Both the position numbers and the translations under genes were made by a program. The notes under the pieces were generated by a model. The model saw only the letters and a list, made by a program, of their open reading frames with translations, was not told the origin of the DNA and searched no databases. Positions 8,763-18,688 of a DNA stretch of 64,000 nt are shown here, piece by piece (the stretch's first letter is position 1; every line of letters starts with the position of its first letter). Source of the stretch: Pedobacter sp. SYP-B3415 (GTDB lineage: Bacteria > Bacteroidota > Bacteroidia > Sphingobacteriales > Sphingobacteriaceae); assembly GCF_004138205.1 (NCBI RefSeq), contig NZ_RXNQ01000022.1:248001-312000 (forward strand), written 5' to 3'.

Positions 8763-9398
8763 ATGATCAACAATAAATTTTTCCCAAGAAGCATCACGAT
8801 CATTGCTATTACCATGATAGGCTTTAACTTATATTTATTACACGAGGTACGGAATTCACGCCCCGCCTCAGTCGAAACCGTTAAACAATCCGAAAATTAT
8901 CAAAGTTTGTATGCTGGGTTGGCTAGTGTTAAAGCAAGCGAACTCCAAGTCGAAGGTAATAGGTTACAAAATGTGAAATTGATCGGAGCCTACGGTGAAA
9001 CAACTTTATTCAATCAACTTGGATCAGTGTCGAATATCATATTTCGAATATCGGAAGTCAATTGTTCTACGTGTGTTCATCAGCAACTAGCTTTGTTGAA
9101 GCGCTATAAAGATTCATTGGGATTAAAGAATATTTTGATTATCGGCGCTTATAGTGAATTCCGAAAGCTTAAAATAGCAGTCTCAAGCACTGGCATTCCT
9201 GATGAATCTATTTTCATCGCACCAAAAAATTCCTTCGACAATTTATTCGTCGAAAACCAAAATGTTCCTTACTATTTAGTTGTAGATAAACAAAAATTAA
9301 TCCTAAGGGCGTTCGTGCCGCTGGTTGAACAAGTTCATATATCGCAGCTTTTTTTATCAAGTTTTTTAAGAAAGTACATTGGCAATAGAAATGAGTAG
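8763..9398 (+). CDS. Membrane-anchored thioredoxin-like protein
   Basis: A 211-residue protein with an N-terminal membrane anchor (about residues 8-28) and a thioredoxin-like body. The motif 'SEVNCSTCVHQQL' has a CxxC pair after a beta strand ('NIIFRI'). It is followed by 'NILIIGAYS' and 'VPYYLVVDKQKLILRAF', equivalent to the cis-Pro and last strands of the fold. It is shorter than TlpA proteins and resembles the small redoxins found next to propeller lipoproteins. Its end overlaps the next start by 8 bases (ATGAGTAG), suggesting translational coupling to the adaptor gene. Confidence 0.65.
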   Translation: MINNKFFPRSITIIAITMIGFNLYLLHEVRNSRPASVETVKQSENYQSLYAGLASVKASELQVEGNRLQNVKLIGAYGETTLFNQLGSVSNIIFRISEVNCSTCVHQQLALLKRYKDSLGLKNILIIGAYSEFRKLKIAVSSTGIPDESIFIAPKNSFDNLFVENQNVPYYLVVDKQKLILRAFVPLVEQVHISQLFLSSFLRKYIGNRNE

Positions 9399-10455
9399 TT
9401 CCTGCCTTAAAAAATTCGTCATTGGTTTTTGCTTAACAATAGAAATTAGCTGTGTTTCAAGAACAGAAGAACTAAATGACATGCCTGAAGTCCCAAAACT
9501 GGTCATAAAACCAGTAGCAGTTTCTACGATTGTTGCGAGAAAAGGAACTTTCGCTTCAGAGATAATTACCAATGGCAAAGTATATGCGAGCCATCTAGCA
9601 GATGTTCGTCCAGAGATAAGCGAGAAAATCAATCACATCTATGTCCGTAATGGTGACCTGGTCAGAAAAAACCAAATTTTAGCGTCACTGGATGATTCGG
9701 AACTCAAGATAAAATTGCAACGAGCAGTTTATGCGCTCGACAAATCATACATCGACTTGGAAGATCGATTGATCGACTTTGGATATCGATTAAAAGATAC
9801 GGCAGGGATACCAAAGTCAATTCTTCGCATTGCCAAGGTAAAAAGCGGGCATAATGAAGCATTATATGATTTTTTAGATATCAAGCGGGAAATCGATAAG
9901 ACTAAAATTGTCGCCCCAATAGATGGTCGGGTTATGAATCTTAATTTTCAAACTCAAAATTACATTGAACGCTCTGCTAAATTTTGTTCCGTAATTTCCG
10001 ATGGAGATATGTTAGTCGACTTCAACGTTCTGCAAGGAGAATATCCTCTCATCTCTAAGGGGACTATGATTGAAGTAGCACCGTTTGGAACAGCGAAATT
10101 TCATAGGGGTAAGATTTCTGATATCAACCCAATGATAGATAATGCAGGTCTGATTCGGATCACTGGAATTATTGCAAACAGTGGGCAGTTTCTAAACGGA
10201 ATGGCCGTATCCATCATTTTGAAAAAAAGGATAGAAGATAAATTTGTAGTTCCAAAGTCGGCAATTGTTAAACGGCAGAATCGCGAGCTGGTATTTCTGA
10301 AACATTCTGACAAAGCAAAATGGCAATATGTTGTCACAGGTTTGCAAAATGAAAATGAAGTAACCATTGAATCAGGTGTTAGGTCCGGAGATACTATTAT
10401 AACCGGGAATAATCTAACTCTAGTACACGATTCAAAGGTTAAAACTACTGAGTAG
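9391..10455 (+). CDS. RND efflux periplasmic adaptor (MFP/HlyD family)
   Basis: A membrane-fusion protein of about 354 residues linking an RND permease to TolC. It has the split lipoyl/biotinyl-like domain ('NHIYVRNGDLVRKNQILASLDDSELK' in parts, and 'KTKIVAPIDGRVMNLNF'), a short hairpin between the halves, and beta-barrel and proximal domains ('FVVPKSAIVKRQNRELVFL', 'SGVRSGDTIITGNNL'). The N-terminus has a hydrophobic segment ending 'EISC', a possible lipobox, so it is probably a lipoprotein. The upstream TTG at 9379 would extend the frame; I prefer the ATG at 9391. It lies 7 bases before the first RND gene. Confidence 0.85.
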   Translation: MSSSCLKKFVIGFCLTIEISCVSRTEELNDMPEVPKLVIKPVAVSTIVARKGTFASEIITNGKVYASHLADVRPEISEKINHIYVRNGDLVRKNQILASLDDSELKIKLQRAVYALDKSYIDLEDRLIDFGYRLKDTAGIPKSILRIAKVKSGHNEALYDFLDIKREIDKTKIVAPIDGRVMNLNFQTQNYIERSAKFCSVISDGDMLVDFNVLQGEYPLISKGTMIEVAPFGTAKFHRGKISDINPMIDNAGLIRITGIIANSGQFLNGMAVSIILKKRIEDKFVVPKSAIVKRQNRELVFLKHSDKAKWQYVVTGLQNENEVTIESGVRSGDTIITGNNLTLVHDSKVKTTE

Positions 10456-10462
10456 GTCTACC

Positions 10463-13400
10463 ATGAGAACTAACCGAACATTTACGCCGTTTGCCATAAT
10501 CACAATCGCGACTTTACTATCTCTGATAGGCCTAATTTTCATAGCGGATTTATCAATCAGATCAACAAATGAAGAAACTGAAGATCAACTTTCAATACAG
10601 TTCAGGTGTAGAGATCGTCCTGCTTTTTCCGTGGAGCGTGACATAACTAGCAAAATAGAAAGTCTTCTTTCAAAAGTTGAAGGCATTTCACATATTCGGT
10701 CTGTTTCTCAAAAGGGCATGGGGTACATCCAAAGTCAGTTGGATAACCCAAAGAATACTGGCAAAATTACAAATGAAGTTTCTCTATTGCTCCGACAGAT
10801 AAGAGGCGATTTTCCTGATGATCTATATTATGAGATTAGTAGTAGCAGCTTAAATATAGATCCTGTCCCAATTATTACATACATGATTATCGGTGATGAA
10901 CAGACCTCCCAAAGATTCGTCTCGGAAAACTTAAATAACTATCTAACAAAAATTGATGGCATCGAGAAAACCGTTCTAGAAGGAGTTTCGGAAAAATCCA
11001 TAAAAGTAACCTTCAAGGATGCTGTGATACATAAACTCGGTCTGTCCAGAAACGACTTTATAGATCCTTTGCTGGAGACTATCAGTGACATGCATGTTTC
11101 TAAAATAGAAAGTTCTCATCAAAAAAATGAAGTTTCGTATATCATTCAAACACCCCAAGTTACCGCTTTTTCGCAATTTTCAGAACTACCAATTAAAAAA
11201 ATCGCAGGTAAAATACTAAAATTGGTGGATGTTGCAGAAATTTCTATTGAAAAATCGCGCCCTCCTATCATGTACAGTGTTAATGGTAACAGATTTTTCA
11301 AGCTCAATATAACTGCAAAACAAGGTGCAAATCATCTGAGGATGGTATCCGAAATTCAACGTAAAGTCTCAACGATGAATAGCACGGATACTGGAGTTGA
11401 AATTAGACTACTAAAAGACAACACCTTGCAGCTTCGAAGATCATTTGAGAATTCGGCTTACAAGTTATGTGTCTCAATAACAATACTTGTCATCTTCGTC
11501 TTTGTATCTACTCGGAATTGGAAAGTGCTCGCGCTTGTAGTTGTATCTTTAGTATCAAATTTATTAACCACCTGTTTGATCTGTCGATTTCTTGATGTAG
11601 TTTTCTACCCAGACTCTATTGCTTGTTTAGCAATCACTTCAGGAGTCTTTGCGGATAACTGCATAATTCAAATATATAACCGACAAGAAAGACGCAAGCG
11701 CGGACTAAATTCGATTGTAATATCAGCATTAATCATATTCATTGCGATTCTGGCAGGCACCAAGTTTACTTATCTAAAAGGAAATGATAATCTTCGCGAC
11801 ATTGGACTACTTTTAATAATAAATTTAGGAATTTGCTTAATTGTGCTTGTTTCCCTAGTTCCTGCACTAAAATCTAAACTTCTCATAGAGGAACGACGTG
11901 AAAAATTGCAAAGGCCTTCCCACCGCTTTTCTATTCCAGTTCTGGCATTTTACTTTAAGATTGTCTCAGTTTGCTCAAAACACACCAGATTAATAACTTT
12001 CATTATCCTGATGGTTATGGGACTTCCGCTCTTTCTTTTACCAAAAGAGATATTATCGAAATCAACTGCTGCACAATTTTATAACTCTACGATGGGAAAT
12101 AGGAGTATTCGGCCATGGTTTGACAGACTATTTGGAGGGGTGATTACTTCTTTTGCTGAGAAACGGTCGCGGCCCGTGGTTCAATATGAACCTGATCAAT
12201 CTGAATTGCTACTGAAGATTGTACTCCCTTCTTCAAGCCCAGATTCCTTATTAGCCGAAATAGTCATGAAGTTCGAAAACCAACTTCAGGCATTCGGACA
12301 AAGAATTCAGTATCTTACTGAGGTAAACGGTTCGGAGACAGCGACTATAAAAGTTACATTTCCGAGGAACAGCAATCTAAAGATTCCTCAAATTCTCAAG
12401 GAAGATCTAGAGAGCCTAGCAGGAGAGACCGGATTAGCAGAGTTTACATTACAAGGTTATGGGCGTGCTTTTAATAACAAAGTAGTCGATGATCGCATAA
12501 AGTCTACAATAACTCTCCTAGGATACCGATATGCCTCAACGGTCAACTACAGTTTGGAAATAATAGATAGTTTGAAGAATTATGAACGTATCACGGCTAT
12601 AACTCTGGGAAACGACATTTCCAACCAAATGATTGACGCCTCTCCACAATTAGGAATACGAATTGCTGGGCGCGACAGATTATTAATTGACGAACTCGAA
12701 GGGTTTGAGATTGAGCGCATTTTGAAGAATTTACCCGGGACGGACCAGTATTTAGGAAACTCTTATGATGAACAAAAGCTAACTCCAGTGGTCGCTCGTT
12801 CCAGTGAGAGTCAAATGGATCTCTGGAGATTAGCAGAAAAACCGTTTCGAATAGACTCGTCCCGGTATATAAAATTGGCCCCCTATATAAATGTTGATAC
12901 AGTTGAAAGTGCAACCATGATCGAAAGATATGATCAACAGTATCAGCTATCTATCAATTATCATTATGTAGGAGATCAATATCGAGCGCATGATATCAAG
13001 CAAAACATCATAAATGTGATGAATGAAAAGATGCCAATAGGCTATAAAATAGACGATCTCAATCAAAACTTAGCCACGAACGAAGCTCGGAAATATGCGA
13101 TGACCTTAATTAGTATATTGCTTGTTACGATCTTAATCTCGATAATTACTCTTGAAAGTTTTCGCAGAGCCATCCTGATACTAGTTGTGATTGTACCAGC
13201 TTTAATTGGAGCTTTTATTTCGCAGCTTTTGTTCAATCTTACTGCTGCTGACGGCAGCATTGCCGGGGTCCTTTTTTTGTGTGGTATAAGTGCAAATGCC
13301 TCACTCTATATCCTATCTAACTTCAGAAGCAAGATGACCGATGTTAGCAAGACATCTTTGGGAAGATTCAAGTCAGCAACTATCCGCCATGTCTTTAAAA

Positions 13401-13594
13401 AATTAGGACCTATCTCTTTAGGATCATTGACCCTCTTACTTGGAATCCTTCCTTTCGTGATTACCAAAACATTTGGCGATTTTTGGCATTCCTTTTCGGT
13501 ATCGGTAATTGGAGGTATATTGTTTCATCAACTAGCAATTTCATTCTTATTGCCTAGTTACTTATTAGCTCCATATTCTTTAAGACGGCGATGA
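10463..13594 (+). CDS. RND permease subunit A, divergent
   Basis: A 1043-residue RND-family permease with the usual plan: one N-terminal helix, a large periplasmic domain, a helix bundle from about residue 330, a second periplasmic domain, and a second bundle from about residue 870. The helix-4 proton-relay region reads 'GVFADNCIIQIYN' (Asp near residue 398) instead of the common 'VDDAIV', and the helix-10 equivalent is 'LCGISANASLYILSNF'. It is more diverged than the following permease and lacks the HAE-type N-terminal 'PITPLPDVD' signature. Two permeases in tandem with one adaptor recall heteromultimeric pumps of the MdtBC type. Start is ATG; the end overlaps the next gene by 4 bases (ATGA). 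Confidence 0.8.
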   Translation: MRTNRTFTPFAIITIATLLSLIGLIFIADLSIRSTNEETEDQLSIQFRCRDRPAFSVERDITSKIESLLSKVEGISHIRSVSQKGMGYIQSQLDNPKNTGKITNEVSLLLRQIRGDFPDDLYYEISSSSLNIDPVPIITYMIIGDEQTSQRFVSENLNNYLTKIDGIEKTVLEGVSEKSIKVTFKDAVIHKLGLSRNDFIDPLLETISDMHVSKIESSHQKNEVSYIIQTPQVTAFSQFSELPIKKIAGKILKLVDVAEISIEKSRPPIMYSVNGNRFFKLNITAKQGANHLRMVSEIQRKVSTMNSTDTGVEIRLLKDNTLQLRRSFENSAYKLCVSITILVIFVFVSTRNWKVLALVVVSLVSNLLTTCLICRFLDVVFYPDSIACLAITSGVFADNCIIQIYNRQERRKRGLNSIVISALIIFIAILAGTKFTYLKGNDNLRDIGLLLIINLGICLIVLVSLVPALKSKLLIEERREKLQRPSHRFSIPVLAFYFKIVSVCSKHTRLITFIILMVMGLPLFLLPKEILSKSTAAQFYNSTMGNRSIRPWFDRLFGGVITSFAEKRSRPVVQYEPDQSELLLKIVLPSSSPDSLLAEIVMKFENQLQAFGQRIQYLTEVNGSETATIKVTFPRNSNLKIPQILKEDLESLAGETGLAEFTLQGYGRAFNNKVVDDRIKSTITLLGYRYASTVNYSLEIIDSLKNYERITAITLGNDISNQMIDASPQLGIRIAGRDRLLIDELEGFEIERILKNLPGTDQYLGNSYDEQKLTPVVARSSESQMDLWRLAEKPFRIDSSRYIKLAPYINVDTVESATMIERYDQQYQLSINYHYVGDQYRAHDIKQNIINVMNEKMPIGYKIDDLNQNLATNEARKYAMTLISILLVTILISIITLESFRRAILILVVIVPALIGAFISQLLFNLTAADGSIAGVLFLCGISANASLYILSNFRSKMTDVSKTSLGRFKSATIRHVFKKLGPISLGSLTLLLGILPFVITKTFGDFWHSFSVSVIGGILFHQLAISFLLPSYLLAPYSLRRR

Positions 13595-16500
13595 TTTCAT
13601 TTTTTCTTAAGCGACCAATTGGGGTTCTTGTCTCTGCCTTTGGGGTGTTGTTAATAGGGGTTCTATCTATAATTAGCACCCCGATTACACCACTTCCTGA
13701 TGTCGATATTCCACGAATTCAGATCAAACTGGTACATAGAGGTTACTCAGCGTCAGAGATGGAAAGAAATATCACTGGTTTCGCACGTAGATCACTTACT
13801 CAATTATCAGGTCTAAAGAAACTCAATGCCAAATCTTACAGCGGTTTCGCAATTGTGACGTTGGATTATCAGTTCGGAACAAAAATCGACGTAGCATTTG
13901 TGAATCTGAACGATCGGCTTGATCGCTTACTAAATGAACTGCCCGTGAAAATTGAGCGTCCAATAGTGTCAAAATCTAACCTTTCAGATATCCCTGTCTT
14001 CTATTTGAACGTATTTCTAAAAAAAAGTAATGTCGATAGCATTGAGCTTTTTCAACTGAGTGACTTTGCACAGAAAGTTATAAAGAGACGACTTGAACAA
14101 AGGCCAGAAATTGCGTATGCTGATATAAGCGGACTTGCAGAAAAACATATTATTATCCAACCGAAAGTCAATGTAACTCGTGCTCTGTCTTTAGACGAAG
14201 AAGATTTCAGAAAGTTGATGAAGCAATCCACCGCATCACTCGGTAACCTGGATGTAGCGGATGGAGAGTTCACATATCGTTTGGAGATGCTAAGTCAACG
14301 CATCGCTTCGATAAGTGAAGTAAGAAAAATACCGATAAAAGTTAACGGAACCATCTTTCATCTTTCGGATTTAGCGACAGTAGATGAAGAAATCACGAAT
14401 AGAAGTACAGCACTGTTTGGATTGGACCGATGTATTACAATGGCTATTATAAAGCAGCCAGATGCAAGTTTAACCGATCTTCGAAAAGCTACCACAATAT
14501 TGATAGATGAATTCAAAAAAGATTATCCAACGCTACATTTCGAGCAGACCGAGGATCAGAGTTCTTTATTGGAGTTTGCGATAAACAACTTACAACAAGA
14601 TTTGGTATTAGGGTCACTGTTCTCTTTTATAATTTTGGCATTGTTCCTAGGAGATGCAAGAATTCCCCTACTTATAGCTATCGTAATTCCTGCTTGTGTG
14701 ATTGTCTGTTTACTTCTATTTTACGTCTTAGATTTGTCAGTCAACATTATTTCGCTTGCTGGTTTAGTTTTAGCAGTTGGCCTCATGGTTGATAATGCAG
14801 TGATAGTAATAGATAACATAACATACTATGTTGATAAGGGCTATCCTGTTACAAAAGCTTGCGCTATTGGTACAGAAGAAGTGTTTCGACCTATATTGGC
14901 TTCGGCTTTCACAACAACGTCTGTCTTTGTTCCATTGGTTTATATGAGCGGGATTTCTGGTGCACTTTTTTATGACCAAGCAATAGCAATAGCTGCTGGA
15001 TTATTTTCATCCATACTAATTTCATCTACTGTGTTGCCGGTTTGTTATAGTCTGATTTACCGACGCAGAGTAAAGCCGACCAAAAAATTTGTCGTTAACA
15101 AAATCAACTTTCGCCGAATCGAACGGATCTACGACATAGGATTTAATTGGGTTTTTAACAATAAACAATGGGTTGGAGCGATAGTATTGACACTCGTGGC
15201 CATTAACGTGTTGCTGTTTATTAGTTTGAAAAAAGAAAATATTCCCAGAATGGGTGAAAATGAATGTGTGATCATAATAGATTGGAATGTAAATGTTTCG
15301 GATTCGAAAAACACGAAGTCAGTCAAACTCATTGTAAATAAGTTAAAAAGTAGCGTTGATATCGTCACAGCAATGGTGGGCCAACAAACCTTCTTAATAG
15401 CGAATAAAGAAGAGTTAACAAGTTCACAGGCTAGAATTTATGTTCACGGAAAGAATAGAGCAAATATTCAAGAAATATCCTCGAAAATCAAGCTCATGTT
15501 CGCTAAGAGTTTTCCGAAAGCGACCATACGTATTGAGCCGCAGAAGAATCTATTCCAACATATATTTGACTCCTCCATCCCACCCCTAGTAGTCAAAATT
15601 TCTTCCAATATAAATGCTGACGTTTTGCCTGACATTCGACAGGTTAAAAAAATTAAAACTGATCTCGAAAAGAAATTTCCAAACATAGAAATACATGAGC
15701 AAGGCAATGATGAAATAGCAGAATTAACACTTCGGAAAGATAAAATGATGTTGCTTGATGTATCAAAAGATGATATTTATAAAGCCCTTTCAATATCTGC
15801 GGGAATTTACCGGCTCGGAAGTTTTGAAGACGGAGATGAATCTTTTCCAGTTTTTTTAGGTTCGACAATACGAACTCCGAATTGGATCGCAAAGTCGATG
15901 GTAAAAAATAGTCGGGGACAAGAGTATCCACTAGACTATTTTATATACTTATCCCAAGGGAGTCAACCGAGAGCTATTTACGGTGATGAAGCAAGCGTTT
16001 TTACGCATCTTGATGTATTCGTTCAAAACGTAAAACCAGTGGCTGAGCATTTATCTAAGATTAATGAATCAGCAAACGAAAATAAAGTTACTCTCGAAGG
16101 GTCGTATTTCGACAATCTACTTCTTACAAAGGAAATGCTCTATGTTTTGTTCGCCTCGATCACCCTACTTTACTTTATCCTTGCAGCTCAATTCGAGTCG
16201 CTAATACAACCTATAATTGTTCTGTTCGAGATCCCTATAAGCATGAGTGGAGCACTAATATTTTTGTTCGTGACTGGATCAACAATAAACTTGCTTTCCC
16301 TAATTGGTTTAATAGTAATGTGCGGCATAATAATTAATGATTCGATATTGAAAATAGACGCGATAAATCAACTAATGAGAGTTGATAAAGTGCCGTTGCT
16401 GGAGGCAATCCACATCGCGGGTCGAAGACGTCTTAAATCGATTACCATGACAAGCTTAATCACAATTTTCTCCGTTGTACCTTTTCTATTTGGTGATGAT

Positions 16501-16647
16501 CTAAGCTCAATACTTCAGCGACCACTTTCGGCATCCTTAATTGGCGGAATGTTAATAGGCACACCAATAAGCCTATATTTTATCCCCCTTGTATATTGGT
16601 CTTGGTACAAATCCCGTAGTCTTAATCTAAAATCAACTCCTCAATAG
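13591..16647 (+). CDS. RND permease subunit B
   Basis: A 1018-residue RND permease close to the HAE-1 group. The N-terminus 'MISFFLKRPIGVLV' is followed by 'TPITPLPDVDIPRIQI'. The helix-4 motif is 'GLVLAVGLMVDNAVIVIDNI' in the correct place (Asp about 401), and the helix-10 region is 'MCGIIINDSILKIDAI'. The motif 'AGRRRLKSITMTSLITIFSVVPFLFG' ends the second bundle as in functional pumps. It overlaps the previous permease by 4 bases and the convergent TolC gene by 26 bases at the 3' end. It probably forms one tripartite exporter with the other permease, the adaptor and TolC. The substrate is unknown; the flanking peptide, propeller and redoxin genes hint at something other than drugs (inference). 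Confidence 0.85.
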   Translation: MISFFLKRPIGVLVSAFGVLLIGVLSIISTPITPLPDVDIPRIQIKLVHRGYSASEMERNITGFARRSLTQLSGLKKLNAKSYSGFAIVTLDYQFGTKIDVAFVNLNDRLDRLLNELPVKIERPIVSKSNLSDIPVFYLNVFLKKSNVDSIELFQLSDFAQKVIKRRLEQRPEIAYADISGLAEKHIIIQPKVNVTRALSLDEEDFRKLMKQSTASLGNLDVADGEFTYRLEMLSQRIASISEVRKIPIKVNGTIFHLSDLATVDEEITNRSTALFGLDRCITMAIIKQPDASLTDLRKATTILIDEFKKDYPTLHFEQTEDQSSLLEFAINNLQQDLVLGSLFSFIILALFLGDARIPLLIAIVIPACVIVCLLLFYVLDLSVNIISLAGLVLAVGLMVDNAVIVIDNITYYVDKGYPVTKACAIGTEEVFRPILASAFTTTSVFVPLVYMSGISGALFYDQAIAIAAGLFSSILISSTVLPVCYSLIYRRRVKPTKKFVVNKINFRRIERIYDIGFNWVFNNKQWVGAIVLTLVAINVLLFISLKKENIPRMGENECVIIIDWNVNVSDSKNTKSVKLIVNKLKSSVDIVTAMVGQQTFLIANKEELTSSQARIYVHGKNRANIQEISSKIKLMFAKSFPKATIRIEPQKNLFQHIFDSSIPPLVVKISSNINADVLPDIRQVKKIKTDLEKKFPNIEIHEQGNDEIAELTLRKDKMMLLDVSKDDIYKALSISAGIYRLGSFEDGDESFPVFLGSTIRTPNWIAKSMVKNSRGQEYPLDYFIYLSQGSQPRAIYGDEASVFTHLDVFVQNVKPVAEHLSKINESANENKVTLEGSYFDNLLLTKEMLYVLFASITLLYFILAAQFESLIQPIIVLFEIPISMSGALIFLFVTGSTINLLSLIGLIVMCGIIINDSILKIDAINQLMRVDKVPLLEAIHIAGRRRLKSITMTSLITIFSVVPFLFGDDLSSILQRPLSASLIGGMLIGTPISLYFIPLVYWSWYKSRSLNLKSTPQ

Positions 16648-18106
16648 CTATAGGTCGATCATACACAAAATCATATAGGGTCATCCGCCTTAATTTATAG
16701 TAAGAAAGCCACGATTCCCGTAGCCCGTTTATTGAGTCAGTAACGGCACGATCTTTTTCTTGCTGAGCAATATTGAAGTCTGTAAAATTTAATGTCCCGA
16801 GTAGATACTTTTGTTTAGCAATGCCGTAGCGATGTTCGGCAAGTTTCTCAACTTCCGTCAAATTCTTCATCCGTTCTACTAGAAGATTCCATTTCATGAC
16901 TTCAGATTCAACTTCTTGTTCGTAAGAAAGCGTTTCTTGCTCTATGATTGACTTTTCGAGATCAACCATTGCTTCTGCTTTCTTTCGAGAGGCCTTATTG
17001 ACTCCCCAATCAAGAATAGGTATATTAAAACCGACTGTAAAATATTGGTTTCTAAATAAATCCGTATAAGAATCCGCTACAGTCCTACCAGTTTGTGTTA
17101 CACCTAAATTTGCTCTCACAAACACAGAAGGCGTGGTTGCGGCTTGGATGCGCTTGCGAGCTATTTCAGCTTCAAGTTTTCGACGCTCGAATTCAACCTG
17201 ATAACGTCGATTCATCCGTGCATATCTTATAGCAACGTCAGTTTCTAGTTTTCCAATTATCGGTATTTCTGGTACGGAGACAATTATTTTAGATTCGCGG
17301 GCCATATTTAGTAGCCGTATAAATTCCTGTTTTGCAGTTGCAAGACGCAGTTGACTTATATTCACAGCATTTTTAGCATTCAAGTGGCTCATTTTAGCCT
17401 GCAGAACATCATTTAAATCGCTTGTACCAATTTCGTTTCTTGCTAACGTACTCTTTAGGAGGGTATCTAAACTTTGTTGGTTTTGGGTGTCCAAAAGCAT
17501 CTGCGTTTCTGCAGTTAAAACATTGAAATATTTTCCGACAGCCTCAAAAGCGATGTTTTCGAGATCCTCAACGTATCTTCGTTCTGACTCTTTGATTTTG
17601 ATCTGTTCCAACGTCTTCGAAAATCTAAGTTCATTGAAAAAGATATTACTTTGTGTGTACGTAAGCGAAATCGGGACTGACGTGAACGCGCGGCTAGACG
17701 TTTGTCCTAGATTCTGGATTCTTTGAAGTGATGAGAATAATCCAATTGTGCCCCCGGTGGCAGATACCTTTTGTTGTAGGCTTAAAGTTGCGTATGAATT
17801 AATGAAATTCTCTGGGACAAATTCATTCTGCCCGGATGGCAGAGTAATTTTGGAAATACTCCTATAATAATCTGGTAATTCGCCAGAAATAGCGAGTTTA
17901 GGACGCAAGCCAGCCCTGAAAACAAGATAGTCCCAATGGCTTGTTTTAGCTAAATTTATGGCAATTTTGTAAGCCAAAGAAGATTGTTGTGCAGACTTTA
18001 TAGTTTTCTGTAGCGTAATTGATTGAGGCACCTGGCTGTGAACTATAAACGAAGATAAAATTATGGCTTTGGTGATACCAATTATTCGGAAAAGATTTTG
18101 GAACAT
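16622..18106 (-). CDS. TolC-family outer membrane channel
   Basis: A 494-residue outer membrane efflux protein with a signal peptide (ending 'IVHSQ') and two long helical repeat halves. Typical signs are 'LQKTIKSAQQSSLAYKIA' near the start, 'RYVEDLENIAFEAVGKYFNVLTAETQ', 'RNEIGTSDLNDVLQAKMSHLNAK', 'FTVGFNIPILDWGVNKA' and 'RYGIAKQKYLLGTLNFTDFNIAQQEKDRA'. It completes the RND exporter encoded by the converging genes. It is transcribed in the opposite direction and overlaps the second permease at the 3' end, so it needs its own promoter near 18107-18226. Confidence 0.88.
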   Translation of the reverse strand: MFQNLFRIIGITKAIILSSFIVHSQVPQSITLQKTIKSAQQSSLAYKIAINLAKTSHWDYLVFRAGLRPKLAISGELPDYYRSISKITLPSGQNEFVPENFINSYATLSLQQKVSATGGTIGLFSSLQRIQNLGQTSSRAFTSVPISLTYTQSNIFFNELRFSKTLEQIKIKESERRYVEDLENIAFEAVGKYFNVLTAETQMLLDTQNQQSLDTLLKSTLARNEIGTSDLNDVLQAKMSHLNAKNAVNISQLRLATAKQEFIRLLNMARESKIIVSVPEIPIIGKLETDVAIRYARMNRRYQVEFERRKLEAEIARKRIQAATTPSVFVRANLGVTQTGRTVADSYTDLFRNQYFTVGFNIPILDWGVNKASRKKAEAMVDLEKSIIEQETLSYEQEVESEVMKWNLLVERMKNLTEVEKLAEHRYGIAKQKYLLGTLNFTDFNIAQQEKDRAVTDSINGLRESWLSYYKLRRMTLYDFVYDRPIAIEELILD

Positions 18107-18226
18107 GAGATGCGTTTAAATGAGGAATGAGTTTAACAAATATGGGAAATGCCGTTAAACTATAAACTGTTAGTATTTTCGTAATTTTTGATTATGTTTT
18201 TCACGAACTTTGTAAGGAAGAAATCG

Positions 18227-18688
18227 CTATATATCTATTCGGTAGTTTTGTTGCTTCGATGATGCTGTAGCGAATTCTGCAATTCGCTGATTTCTTTTAA
18301 AAGTTATCAAATAATTTGCACTAAAATTCCATAAAAACACTACAACTAAAGTAATTAGCTTACAAATATAGAGGTCGAAAGGTAAAACAGCTAACAATAA
18401 CAGAATAGTTCCACTGCTTAGCAACAAGCCACTCAACGAAATCAGAAAGAAAGCGTAAAATTTACCTCTTGATATAGCTTTTTCCTGAAACGTCCATTTC
18501 GAATTGACAAAAAAATTTGTGACTGCCGCGATAATAAACCCCAAACCGCTGGCAATCAATGCAGGTGAATCAAACACGGTTTTTAGCAGCCATGTACAGC
18601 TAAAATCAATCAGTACGCCAGAGCTCCCAACTATAATATATCTAAGAAGTGTATGACAAAAATGATAAAATCGGTCAAGTTTACTCAT
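18227..18688 (-). CDS. GtrA-family membrane protein
   Basis: About 153 residues with four membrane segments. It opens 'LLRYIIVGSSGVLIDFSCTWLL' and has 'VTNFFVNSKWTF', the GtrA hallmark, then 'WNFSANYLITFKR' near the C-terminus. GtrA-like proteins are thought to move polyprenyl-linked sugars across the inner membrane. The ATG at 18688 overlaps the upstream mannosyltransferase stop by 8 bases (ATGAGTAA), so I chose it over the ATG at 18712. Pairing with a lipid-sugar-dependent glycosyltransferase fits the role. Confidence 0.85.
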   Translation of the reverse strand: MSKLDRFYHFCHTLLRYIIVGSSGVLIDFSCTWLLKTVFDSPALIASGLGFIIAAVTNFFVNSKWTFQEKAISRGKFYAFFLISLSGLLLSSGTILLLLAVLPFDLYICKLITLVVVFLWNFSANYLITFKRNQRIAEFATASSKQQNYRIDI

